The translations under genes were made by a program, and so were the position numbers. The notes beneath the pieces are model-generated. The model was not told the DNA's origin, ran no database searches, and saw only the letters and a list, made by a program, of their open reading frames with translations. 64,000 nt of DNA from Ustulina deusta (lineage: Eukaryota > Ascomycota > Sordariomycetes > Xylariales > Xylariaceae), in assembly GCA_023159155.1 (NCBI GenBank), contig JAJNNX010000041.1, forward strand, positions 372,001 through 436,000. Reading direction: 5' to 3'. Below, in pieces: positions 55,181 through 64,000 of this stretch (positions within the stretch are counted from its first letter, which is position 1; each line of letters starts with the position of its first letter).

Positions 55181-56299
55181 TTAAAAGTTCTAAAAATATT
55201 TAAAAACCAAACTAGTAATTATTAATACATTTTATTTATAATAAATTAATATATTTATATATAATTACTTAAAGCTTTTTTTTTTTTTTTTTTTGATTAT
55301 TTAAAAATATATAAAAAATTATTTAATTAAACAAAACTATATTATATTATATAATATAAAATAAATTTTATAAATTGAATAAAAAACTATATTAGTTTGA
55401 AATTAACAAGTAGTTTTAAAAATTTATTTCAAAAATAAAAATAAAAAATCTTAATAAAATAAATATAAAAACTTTTTTATTATATAATTTTAAAAAAATT
55501 ATAATTAAATATTAATTAAATAATATAAAATAACTAGTAAGTTTAAAATAATAAAATTAAAAAAAGCTTAATTTTATATTTTATTATAGCTTAAGTTTAT
55601 TTTTTAAAATTATATAAGCTTTTTAAATTACTAGCAACTATTTTTTCTATTAAAAATTTTTATTATAAATAATATAAAAAGTTCTTAAAAATAAAAAAAT
55701 ATATAGCTAATAATATTTTTTATAATATATTATTTTTTATATTTTTAAAATAGCTTTTAAGAAAAAAAAAGCATATAATTTTAAAAATAATAAATATAAG
55801 TTATTATATAAATAGCTTAATAAAAAAAAAAAATAATTAAAAAAAACAAATATTTATATATTCTAATAAATAAATAAAATAGAACTAATATAATAAAAAT
55901 ATTAAAGTATTAAAAAAAATTAAAGCTAAAAAAACCAAAAAAAAAAAAAAAAAAAAATAAACTAGTTTAATAAAACTAAATAATTATAGTAAAAAGCTTA
56001 AACGCTAAAAAAAAATTATATATATATATATATACTATTATAGTTATTATCTACTTTTTATTTAATTAAATTAAAAAAAAATATTTATATTTTAACTAAA
56101 AAAAATTAAAATAATATAAATAGATTATATAAGTAATTTATTCGATTAAGCTATATAATAGCTATGCTAGTAAAAAAAAAATTATATTATAAAAAATATT
56201 TTTAATGGTAACTAAAAAAATTATTAATAAAGCACATATAAATTAATAAAAATTAATTTCTTAATATTTAATATGCTTAATTAATAGATCCCTTAAGAA
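55181..56299. other. AT-rich transition tract; no gene identified
   Basis: About 1.1 kb of AT-rich sequence with several A runs and a short TA run near 56,015-56,033. It does not match the DF interior, so DF ends at about 55,180. It probably holds unrecognisable continuation of the ankyrin gene and/or another relic. Confidence 0.5.
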
Positions 56300-57480
56300 A
56301 TAAAAGCAACTACTATATTAAAAAATATAGGTTCGGTTTATCTCTTAATATATAAGCACTACTATATTGGGACCATCCATAAGTAGTTATTTATAAGTGT
56401 CCACTTCAATATAATAAGCTTTGCTTCTATCCATAAAACGTGCTCCTCTAGCTCTAAATATTATTTCGTATAGTTCTTATAGATCTACTCTATAAGACTT
56501 TATGCGATGGTATACGTGCTAAAAACCCTTACTGAGTATTTATGTTTGTTACCCCTAAACCGGCACTTCTTGAAATGAGGGGTTTTGCGAAGCGAACTGC
56601 ACGGGTTTCCCTACTACGTATATGTATAATTGTGGCGAGAAGGGGTGTGTAGTTATAAAAACTGCTGTTGTTAATCTTGCAGCCTCTTTTTATAAGAAGC
56701 TCTGCAGACGACTAGGCATTGTTCTTAAGAGCTAGAGCCAAAGGTGTAAAGCCGAAGCTGTTTGTGACGTTAAGTAGCGCTTCGAATTCTGGCAAATGTT
56801 GAACGAGTGCTACGGTGTTTAATATGCAGGCGCAATGAAGTACTGTATTACTATGGGTATATCGCTGAGTGAGGATGTCGGGCGTATTTAGTAACACACG
56901 ATGCAGGTTCTGGGTAAAACCCTCCGTATAAGTGGCCGCGAGGATTATTTCCCTATTATTTTCCATATCCATAAAACGAAGGAATTTGGTGAGGTGGAAT
57001 TTATCACTGGCAGTAAGCTTGACAGGACGACAGTGTATCTCGGTACATCTAAGTAAAAGGGCCAGGCTCGCTTCAAGCGCCGCTTTCATAAGATAAATTA
57101 ACTTGGACACTTGTTTCCGAAGTTGTTAACGTTAATACTGACCTTGCCGAACTTGTTTCTTTAATAAGGCCAGGCCAGGTGGTCGTACAATATGACAGTA
57201 GCGGATACCCTCCATATGATGTAATGATCTGGGGGTTAAAAAGAAATTAGTAGCATGCCCAATCTTTTCAGGGTAAGTTATTACCTACCTCTACAATACC
57301 CCTTCCGTCTTCATCCACACTTAGTATACTTGATCCGTAGCGCGACAGCCATTGATTGAGATATCATGGGATTCCTAGGCGGCACACTCGCGCTATTTGT
57401 ATGCGAGCATTAGTTGAACCAAGTTGAATGGTCGGAGTAAAAGATACCGGGTCGTTGTGGAAGTGTATGTATTGGCATAT
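56300..57480 (-). pseudogene. Ankyrin-repeat protein gene, decayed next to the repeat block
   Basis: A 132-codon open stretch (56,712-57,110) encodes ankyrin-type helices (NTVLHCACILNTVALVQHL, then GFTPLALALKNNA). It ends in TAG at 56,712-56,714. The same frame continues with AELLIKRGCKINN and NYTPLLATI, then TAA at 56,530-56,532. Beyond this, ankyrin-like text is broken by increasingly frequent stops down to about 56,300. Upstream, 57,289-57,480 and 57,145-57,228 read as coding (SILSVDEDGRGIVE / YGGYPLLSYCTTTWP), joined by a plausible 60-bp intron (57,229-57,288). The upstream piece has a TGA at 57,364-57,366, and the join to the main ORF is out of frame. The ORF's first codon is GTG, so no start is secure. 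Stops of the CAG-to-TAG kind suggest RIP. Function unknown; ankyrin repeats mediate protein binding. Confidence 0.72.
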
Positions 57481-58043
57481 CTACAGTGGGTCGAATAAAG
57501 CCCCTTCCGGCTTTTGGAAGCCGCCTTTTTTTTTCTTTTTGCATTTACCTTTAACCTTCATTATTGCTGGAGGTTTTCTGCATCATGAAGTTATCTCAGG
57601 TGCCTCGGACTAGAAAGTCATAAACGCGGGTATTAGGCCAGCCCAGGGGTGGCAGTCAGAAACAGAGTAAAAAGTGTGATATATTGGTACTTCTCAGCCG
57701 CAGAACACTTTCTTCTTCTCTTTGTGCATATATTCTTGCCGAGAGTAGCCTAACAACAGCCTTGAGTGCCAACTGAATCCGGCCAGCGATATATAGAATG
57801 GCGAGAGGGTATTTGGGGCGAAACTAAACATGTTTAGGTGGTGTTGGAGCACATGTCAGTTCGCGTAGCAAGCCACCCATTCTAACAAAGTACCTAGGTA
57901 GCCAAGCCACAGTTCCAGCCACAAACCGTCACCCCCGGCCGGCCTCTCAATTGCGAATTACCTACTTCATATAGGTAGTCTCATGGTCATCTCTTATCAG
58001 ATGGCTGGCGTCTCTACACCTCTGTGCTTCGGAGATAAGCTCG
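57481..58043. other. Intergenic stretch; no gene
   Basis: Normal-GC DNA without convincing coding sequence. The 61-codon ORF at 57,428-57,613 overlaps the ankyrin relic in antisense and has no recognisable motif. A T-rich run lies at 57,526-57,541. More ankyrin exon remnants could lie here but I cannot support any. Confidence 0.5.
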
Positions 58044-58315
58044 CGCGTCCTCGGCCAGCTCACACTTCAGATGCTCGACCCCGATGTGCCTCACCGCAAC
58101 ACGCCCTATGTGCCTTCGGCGATGTCGCTGGTCATATCGGGCCTCGGATGGCGAAGGCAGGCTGGATGCAAGCGGAGCTGGTGCTGGAGAACATCCTCGC
58201 GGTGATTAACGCGCTGTCGCTGACGTACACGCCCAACGTCTTTCTCGATGGCGCCATCAAGCGGACACTGGACAAGACGTACAGTGTCGTCTACGCGAAC
58301 GATGCGGACGGATGA
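58044..58315 (+). pseudogene. 3' relic of an AMID/AIF-like FAD-dependent oxidoreductase
   Basis: Only the C-terminal ~90 residues remain. From 58,044 one frame reads VLGQLTLQMLDPDVPHRNTP. At about 58,110-58,112 the frame changes, and the next reads AFGDVAGHIGPRMAKAGWMQ and then an NVFLDGAIK-type tail to a stop at 58,313-58,315. The GDVA block is the second FAD-contacting motif of pyridine-nucleotide-disulfide oxidoreductases, and the tail resembles fungal AMID-like proteins. The frame change fits loss of four bases (or an equivalent indel) between TPYV and AFGDVA. No N-terminal Rossmann GxGxxG part is found upstream. It is therefore a truncated, frameshifted remnant, perhaps of a former cluster member. 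The ATG at 57,983 is not a credible start. Confidence 0.72.
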
Positions 58316-58666
58316 GGTCACGGATCCGAGGTCATGGTGCCAGCGAGAAACAACCGCCTAGATCTGGGGATCGAACAAGCCTGAAAGGAGTTCGGGGCCA
58401 ATGCCCAATTCAAGCGGGTTTGGTATTACTCCCGTACTTGTGGCAACCAAGTATCAAAGTGAAGGAAGCCGTCAGGGCCTTGGGCAGATCGATAGATTTC
58501 CCTTTGAGCAGGCATTACCAACAACGCTTAACTTTCCATACATCTATGCCACTCACGGTTGTAATTACTGTTTGGAGGCATTTATTCTAACTCGTACTAG
58601 CTTTCTACTAAGCAGCATCTACTATTTGTGTGCCATTGAGCTTACGCGAAGCTACGAAGCGCCGGC
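58316..58666. other. Short intergenic gap; no gene
   Basis: Lies between the FAD oxidoreductase relic and the convergent 3' end of the O-methyltransferase. ORFs here (58,312-58,590; 58,401-58,721) lack motifs. Confidence 0.6.
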
Positions 58667-60209
58667 TCACCCCTCTAAAGCCCATTCCATCAACGAGGCA
58701 CAGTCACCAATGGCCTGGTAACAACCTTTCAGCGTCAACCTCGGGTCGGCCTTCTTGAACAACGCGATCCACTCCTCCCTGTTCCTCTCGAAGGCATTCA
58801 TGACCGAACACACCTGGAAGTCGATCCCGATATTGAGTCTGGTGAGGGCGCCCGTGGGGCCCAGCCCAGGCAGGTGCCCACTCTTGCCGCCGTGACCATT
58901 GGCGACCACATTGGCGTAGGGCGCTTCCTCCGGAGTGGGGTCGCCACCGTCCATGATGATGTCGCGAGTGAGGATGCGGCTCTTCTTGGGGTCCATGGCG
59001 GCGACGGTGCGGCGCAGGATCGCGATGGCCTTCTCGTCCGGCTCCTTATGCAGCACCGTCGCCATGAAGTACAGCTCCGCGCCCTTGACCGGCTGCTCAT
59101 CGTAGTTGTCGTGCGGCATGTACCGGAACCGCGAGTGCAGCTCCGGCGCCAGCTGCTCGTAGAACTTCTTCTCGTACCACGGTTGGTTCCGCATCTGTAC
59201 GATGAACGTCAGGTCCGGGCACGCCAACGCCACCCGCGACGCAAGGAACCCCGTAATGCCGGCGATCTGGTCTCGAGTTAGTGATTTCCTTCTCCCTGAA
59301 TGAATAGTACCGATGGTTTGCTCAACAACTCACATCGACAACGGTCGCTTTCCCGAGGCCCTTCCAGTCAAAAGCCTTGAGTAGGTTGGTCCCCCTGATG
59401 GCGCCGCCCGTCTGGAAGAAGGTGTCGGTGTCGTAGAGACGCCAGAGGCGGAAGCCCTTGCCCTTGACGCCGTTCCACTCGCCCTGATCGTCCTCCTCGA
59501 AGAACTGGTAAAAGGTCTTCTCCTCGCCGGGCTTGACGTAGAGGTTGGGCCCGACGTGGTACGGGTCGGTGGTGTCACCCCACTTCCTCGTCGCGGCCAC
59601 GATCTTGTTCGTGTACCAGGGCTGGACCTCGTCGACGTTATGCAGGATCCAGCCGCGCGCCAGCGGGTCCGCGATCCCGATCGCCGAGTTGCTCGTGTGC
59701 GACACGAAGCCCGGCTCGGGCTCCTGGAAATACCGCTGCGTGTACGCCATCGCGAGGACCCGCCGCAGCCGGTGCTCGCCCAGGCCGACTTTCGCAGACA
59801 GCTCCGCGTACGAGATCTTGCCGTGCCGCGGCACCGCGTCGAAGATGTTATACTCTGCTAGAAAGTGCAGCGCCATGTCGTCAAACTTGGCCTGAAGTCA
59901 CACACGTTTCCCCACATCAGTCCTGGCCATTTCGCGGAAAAAAAAATCAAAAAACGTTTAGCTTTCGATTTGACTCACGTTCATCATATGCCATCGCAGA
60001 TGGTCGGCAGAGCCGGTGGCGAGGTTCGCCAGGGCAGATGCCTGCTCGATGAGCAACAGCCGGGCTCGCTGCACCTCTGCATGTTCGGGTAGTCCCGTAG
60101 GACTGTCTGACTCGAATGTTGGTTGTGGCAGCTTGTGCTTCGTCAGATAGCGATCGATCACGTCCACATGGGACTGGATATCTGCGGATAGCTGTTGCAT
60201 GAGCGACAT
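58667..60209 (-). CDS. SAM-dependent O-methyltransferase (class II plant/fungal COMT-type)
   Basis: Three exons (minus): 59,979-60,209, 59,334-59,891 and 58,667-59,266, giving 462 residues. Introns of 87 bp (59,892-59,978) and 67 bp (59,267-59,333) have GTGAGT donors; the second has a CTAAC branch point. The joins RWHMMN/AKFDDMALHFL and ATVVD/IAGITGFLAS are in frame. Residues ~75-190 match the dimerisation winged-helix part. Motif I is VVDIAGITG (261-269), where the usual glycine-rich DxGGG is partly lost. QPVKGAELYF and VLHKEPDEKA (catalytic-type His336, usually LHDW) follow, then ADPRLTL near the C-terminus. Such enzymes methylate phenolic hydroxyls of polyketides or other secondary metabolites in the cytosol. 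The start is the first ATG giving a typical leader; another ATG lies three codons on. A TATA-like box is 84-90 bp upstream. Confidence 0.9.
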
Positions 60210-60292
60210 TGTGTTGGGCTGAATAGATAATTCTAGGTAGTCTACGGGTGAACTCGTTCGTTGAATCCGCGATCCGCAAGTCTTCGATGGTA

Positions 60293-60299
60293 CTATATA
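60293..60299 (-). promoter_or_regulatory. TATA-like box of the O-methyltransferase
   Basis: ATTATATAGTA on the minus strand, 84-90 bp before the chosen ATG (60,209). Confidence 0.4.
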
Positions 60300-60365
60300 A
60301 TTTAGATATTCATCAATTTCAAGATATATCCGCACTCGGCAGATTGAAGACCTTCTCCCTCTCCA

Positions 60366-60397
60366 CCGATCGGCATGAATAACATCTTACCGATCGG
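60366..60397. promoter_or_regulatory. Paired CCGATCGG palindromes upstream of the O-methyltransferase
   Basis: Two identical 8-bp palindromes at 60,366-60,373 and 60,390-60,397 lie ~160-190 bp before the ATG. They contain CGG half-sites as recognised by Zn(II)2Cys6 regulators. A binding role is inference. Confidence 0.35.
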
Positions 60398-60399
60398 CC

Positions 60400-61059
60400 G
60401 CCTCGGCGGAAGAAGGTGGGCTGACACCGAGCTCCCCGAGCTCCCCGCCAAGATGTCAAACAGTAGCCGTCGTACTTCCGTCCCGGACTATGCGTCATCT
60501 TGTGCCTAATAACTCCGGATACTTGTGGACCAAGGAAGAGAATACGGAGGTGTTTACTTCTTTAATCTTTTCTGTATCAATTGATTGTATAGGCGTGGAT
60601 GTAGTTTACTTTTGCAAGCAAACTTTAGTCCTATTTTTGAAGTTTTGTTAGGAGTGGCCGTATATCCCGACATTAGAGAAGGTGTTATATGCAGAAATAT
60701 TAAGGGGACACGGACTTGATATAGTCGACTAGAAATGGCTGTTTTTGGGTCATCTTCATAGGTCTTATTAGGGTCTCTCCGTAAATCCAGTGGTCTCGCT
60801 GTTGTTATAAAGATCGTATTACCGAGTACCTAGGGGTATAGCGAATCTCATCAATAAATCGGCACTCGTTCTACTATATATAGATGCGGCCTCGAACTGG
60901 GTTAGGCGTGACTGACGAGGTATAGACAGATAGTTGATAAAAGTCTTTATTATAGCAGCTTCTGTTATTTCTTCCTCTTCATAGATGATAGCATAGTTAC
61001 ATATACATATAGATAAGATTTTCACGTGTGCCCGCATGTCTACCTCAACAACCGCTCCT
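60400..61059. other. Intergenic region between the SDR 3' end and the O-methyltransferase promoter
   Basis: No credible gene. The 89-codon minus ORF at 60,819-61,088 overlaps the SDR terminal exon and lacks motifs. The tract holds the SDR 3' end and distal promoter of the O-methyltransferase. Confidence 0.6.
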
Positions 61060-61932
61060 CTACCATGGTATTGGTGTCCCGTCCACATTTACAAAAGTTC
61101 CAGATGTAGCCTCGCGGGTAGCACGATCAACCTGCACAGCCGTTAATATCTGCCTGGAGTTCACTGTTTCACGGTGCGCGGTGAGTGCTTACCAAAGGCA
61201 GGAGACTCGATACACACTGATCCACCGAAAGGCCTTCGGCGGACACTCCCAACTTCAATGCAGCCTCCGTGCGGTTCTTGGTAACAACGGAGCCAGGATG
61301 CACTGCAAATGCAATCAAGTTGGGATGCTCGAAGTGAAGTCTCAGGACGATGAAGTTGGCCAGCATTTTGGAGGTGCTGTAAGAGTTAAGGGGGAAATGT
61401 GCAAATGTTTTCATGCCTCCCATGGTCGCCGCGCCGGCAGAGTTGAGCAGGAAGATGGGCTTCTCGGACTTGCTGAGGAGCGCCCAGGTGGCTTGGAAGA
61501 GACGGATAACGCCGTACGTATTGATGTCGATATGCTCCTGAAGATCAGCAAGCTTCATGTCGACGATCTTTTGATGGGCGGCCGGGTCAAAGACGCCCGC
61601 ATTGGCGATGACAATGTCGAGTCTGTCAATGCCATGGTGCTGTGACAACACTTGAGCTGCATCACTTGCGTCCGTTTCCGATCTGGCGTCAAGTTTGACA
61701 ACAACCACTCGACTTCCCGATGCACACTCCAGCTCGGAGAGGCTGCTAGCTTCGGGAGATGATGGTCTCCTCACACCTGCAATGACGACTGTGCTAGGAC
61801 GTTTCAAGTAGTGCTGTACAAATCCTCTCCCGATGCCTTCGTCCAAAGAAACATCGTTAGCGATATAGAACCAATACCCTGTCTGCTCCACTCACCTTGG
61901 GTAGCCCCTGTGACGAGAACTATGGTGTTCAT
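61060..61932 (-). CDS. Short-chain dehydrogenase/reductase (Nor-1 / C-factor-like ketoreductase)
   Basis: Three exons (minus): 61,896-61,932, 61,193-61,836 and 61,060-61,131, giving 250 residues. Introns are 59 bp (61,837-61,895, GTGAGT donor, CTAAC branch) and 61 bp (61,132-61,192, GTAAGC donor). The first intron splits a Gly codon and restores the cofactor motif TGATQGIG (residues 8-15). Without it that motif and the ATG MNTIVLV are missed. NAG (91-93), catalytic Ser145, Tyr165 and Lys169 (YSTSK) and HPG (192-194) follow. The last exon gives the usual TSGTFVNVDG end. All catalytic residues are present, so it should be an active NAD(P)H-dependent ketone reductase. Similarity in layout to Nor-1-type enzymes of fungal polyketide pathways is from memory of the family; the substrate is unknown. 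It shares its upstream region with the divergent MFS gene. Confidence 0.92.
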
Positions 61933-62457
61933 TTTACGCAAGTCAGCAGACAACCTCTATCGAACGCCGCTTCATGACAACCCCTCTATTCGACATTCTA
62001 CTTTGGCCTCCTCTTTGTAGACCATCATGGACCATGCTATGAGTCGTGCTATTCATTACATAATATGATGTGGAGTTGCGTACCGCAAAGAATCACCTCT
62101 GGCATCGAAAGGTGATAGCGACCCCTGTTTATCTCCCCGAACTTCCGCGGTTGGCGTCGGAGCTGTGGGGTTACACAAGTCAATGCACGGTACTTTAAAT
62201 AGTATACAAGGGTCAAGCATTCCATGCAGTCAGCTTGTCTTTGCTCCATGGAAGATCAACCTTCCGCGGAGCAAATTATAAGCCCCCGCGGAACCCTTAG
62301 ATTGGGTAGAGATGTCAGTGTTTGGGAGACAGCAGACAAATCTGCGCGTTGATATATCTCAAAATGCAGCTCATAACATTCTTGCTATCTTGGTACTTGC
62401 ATTTTGAGCTCCCTCCTTAGCTAAGAATTAGTGCTGTGCTTCAAACCTGACACTACG
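61933..62457. promoter_or_regulatory. Divergent (bidirectional) promoter region of SDR and MFS genes
   Basis: 525 bp between the two ATGs. It contains three TTCCGCGG-type sites: 62,143-62,150, 62,262-62,269 and, inverted, 62,286-62,293. The last two form a symmetric TTCCGCGG-N16-CCGCGGAA arrangement. Shared control of reductase and exporter is likely. The 66-codon minus ORF at 62,049-62,249 has no motif and is not called. Confidence 0.65.
62262..62293. promoter_or_regulatory. Inverted TTCCGCGG pair, candidate Zn(II)2Cys6 regulator site
   Basis: 32-bp dyad with 8-bp arms (TTCCGCGG / CCGCGGAA) and a 16-bp spacer, ~165-195 bp before the MFS ATG. A third arm sits at 62,143-62,150. CGG triplets are the classic half-sites of fungal binuclear zinc cluster activators; actual binding is inferred. 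Confidence 0.5.
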
Positions 62458-64000
62458 ATGGCTGACACGGAGAAGCCATCGCGAGACTCTGTCGCTGGAA
62501 CAAAGTCACCTTCACAACTCGAGGCTGATGTCCCTAGTGTGGGCAGCACGAAGGAGACAGATCCGGATGTTGTCAACTGGGATGGGCCCGACGATCCACA
62601 GAACCCGATGAACTGGTCAACGGCGAAGAAGGGTGTTTCCATCGCTATAGTGAGCACAATGACACTGCTCTCGTGAGTGGACACACTGACCCCTGGCCTG
62701 TGGCCCGTATCGTGCGCTTACCCGTCCCTTCCACAGGCCCATCGCTTCGACCATCTGCTCTTCGGCCGCGCCAGACATCTTGGCGTATTTCAACGAAACC
62801 AACGAAACACTGTTGGCCTTTGTGACTACCGTGTTCTTGTTAGGCTACGTGTTCGGCCCCGCCGTCATCGCACCGTTGTCGGAAATATACGGACGGTCCA
62901 TCCTGTACAAAGTGTGCATCGTCTTGTTCCTCGTCTTCAACGTCGCCTGTGCCGTGGCCCCCAGTCTCGGGTCGCTGATTGCCTTTCGATTCCTCGCCGG
63001 CGTGGCGGGCTCGTGTCCAGTGACATTGGGCACGGGTTCTATTGCCGATATGACAGCGCCAGACAAGAGAGCCGGTGCTACCGGGGCATATATCATCGGC
63101 GCTGTATTAGGACCGTCTATTGGACCTATTGCCGGAGGTTATCTGGCACCGGCGTTGGGATGGCGCTGGGACTTCTGGCTGATGTCCATCATTACTGCTC
63201 CTGTGCTCATTGTGGTGATCTTATTCACCCCCGAATCGTATCCGTTCGTGCTGTTAAAACGCAAAACAGAGCGGTTGCGCAAAGAGACTGGCAACACGAA
63301 CCTTCGGTCGGCACTAGATACGGGCAGGACGCCGCGTGATCTCTTCGCATTCTCTATCCTGCGCCCGCTCAAGATGTTGCTGCTTCCCATCGTCTTTCTG
63401 CTCTCATTGTATGCGTCTGTTGTATACAGCTATCTTTACCTATGCTTCACCACCTTTCCCGCGGTCTTCGGTGGCCAATACGGCTTCGGTAGTGGCGCGT
63501 CCGGCCTGGTTACCCTGGGAATAGGTGTTGGTTCTATCGTGGGTGTCGGCTTCACTGGTGCCGTGGCGGATAGGTTATCGAAGTATTTGACTGAGAAGAA
63601 CGGTGGCGATCCCAAACCTGAATACCGACTTCCCACTGTCGCCCTCGGTGGATTTATTGTACCGATCGGACTATTTATTTACGCCTGGACAGCTCAGTAC
63701 AAGACGCATTGGATTGTGCCTATTATTGGAACTGCCTTCTTAGGCTGTGGTCTGATTATGACTTACGTGAGTAATCTCTTGATAAGCCCTAATTCTACTC
63801 GTCACTTGGAGACAGTCTTAACTAATACGTGCATAAGATGGCCACCACTATGTATCTTGTCGACGCATACACTGAGTATGCAGCATCGGTGACGGCTTCT
63901 AGCACCATACTCCGTTGTCTATTCGGGACCTTTCTACCTCTGGCCGGACCTGCCATGTACCAAGCACTAGGCGTCGGTTGGGGAACTTCGGTGCTTGGCT
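62458..64000 (+). CDS. Major facilitator superfamily transporter, DHA1-type multidrug/metabolite exporter (3' end outside window)
   Basis: Exons 62,458-62,672, 62,737-63,766 and 63,838->64,000. Introns of 64 bp (62,673-62,736) and 71 bp (63,767-63,837) have GTGAGT/GTGAGTAA donors, and the second has a CTTAACTAAT branch. 469 residues are visible and the frame is still open. A ~50-residue hydrophilic N-terminus contains DPQNPMNW, typical of fungal DHA1 exporters. Helix 1 begins at ~55. PLSEIYGR (118-125) is motif A of the 2-3 loop, and GPSIGPIAGG (197-206) is the antiporter motif C in helix 5. A cytoplasmic loop follows, then the second six-helix half, ending in GVGWGTSVLG at the edge. It is a proton-driven plasma-membrane exporter, plausibly of the product made by the neighbouring enzymes. 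The start is the ATG followed by DTEKP; an in-frame upstream ATG at 62,431 is possible. Confidence 0.92.

Noticed and set aside
1..56000. Mitochondrial insertion or organellar contig
   Set aside because: AT-richness comes with LTR pairs, TSDs and transition-biased repeat divergence; no mitochondrial genes or rRNA/tRNA blocks are readable.
57983..58315. Complete 110-residue gene starting at 57,983
   Set aside because: Only the second half matches a known family; the first half is out of frame with the homologous text, so this is a frameshifted relic.
58874..59281. Plus-strand ORFs at 58,874-59,281, 59,545-59,895, 61,028-61,645 and 62,677-63,339
   Set aside because: Shadow frames of the O-methyltransferase, SDR and MFS genes; the sense genes have full motifs and consistent splicing.

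Overview
This window is nuclear DNA of a filamentous ascomycete (Pezizomycotina). The three expressed-looking genes carry short introns (59-87 bp) with GTGAGT or GTAAGC donors and CTAAC-type branch points. The first ~56 kb shows the mark of repeat-induced point mutation (RIP): extreme AT content, C-to-T and G-to-A differences between repeat copies, saturation with stop codons, and no credible ORF. The window falls into two unlike halves: an AT-rich transposon graveyard (1-56,300) and a normal-GC gene block (56,300-64,000).

The AT-rich half is not formless. Aligning the repeats against each other by eye resolves a nested stack of elements, most confirmed by paired target-site duplications (TSDs). 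Family A is a ~1.76-2.7 kb LTR element (copies A1, A2, A3 and solo LTR A4). Family B is a ~7.3 kb LTR element (B1, B2, B4). C is a 7.2 kb Ty3/gypsy element. E is a 9.2 kb element with very short LTRs. DF is a ~4.8 kb LTR element (inner, outer and an inverted fragment). G is a 1,859-bp Tc1/mariner-type DNA transposon with TA TSDs.

Layout: B4 (1-8,946, runs off the left edge) contains A1 and G. A short spacer and an inverted DF fragment follow (9,255-10,581). The outer DF copy (from 11,491 to ~55,180) was split by B1 (11,829-44,495, TSD TTTTA) and by B2 (45,873-53,131, TSD ATAAT). B1 was itself split by C (11,844-19,037, TSD GCTAT), by the inner DF (25,198-40,990) and by A3 (41,554-44,255, TSD TAAAC). 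C received solo LTR A4 (13,402-13,715, TSD ATATA). The inner DF received A2 (27,182-28,941) and E (31,038-40,226, TSD ATAAA). Nesting is therefore four levels deep and gives a relative chronology.

At the border (56,300-57,480) an ankyrin-repeat gene on the minus strand has decayed, with more stop codons towards the repeats, as expected if RIP leaks out of repeats. A 3' relic of an AMID/AIF-like FAD oxidoreductase follows (58,044-58,315). The intact block holds an O-methyltransferase (minus), a Nor-1/C-factor-like short-chain reductase (minus) and a divergent DHA1-type MFS transporter (plus, cut by the right edge). Together these look like the edge of a secondary-metabolite cluster: tailoring methylation, ketone reduction and export. 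The core synthase, if present, would lie beyond 64,000. Paired TTCCGCGG sites in the SDR/MFS intergenic region are candidate sites for a Zn(II)2Cys6 regulator.
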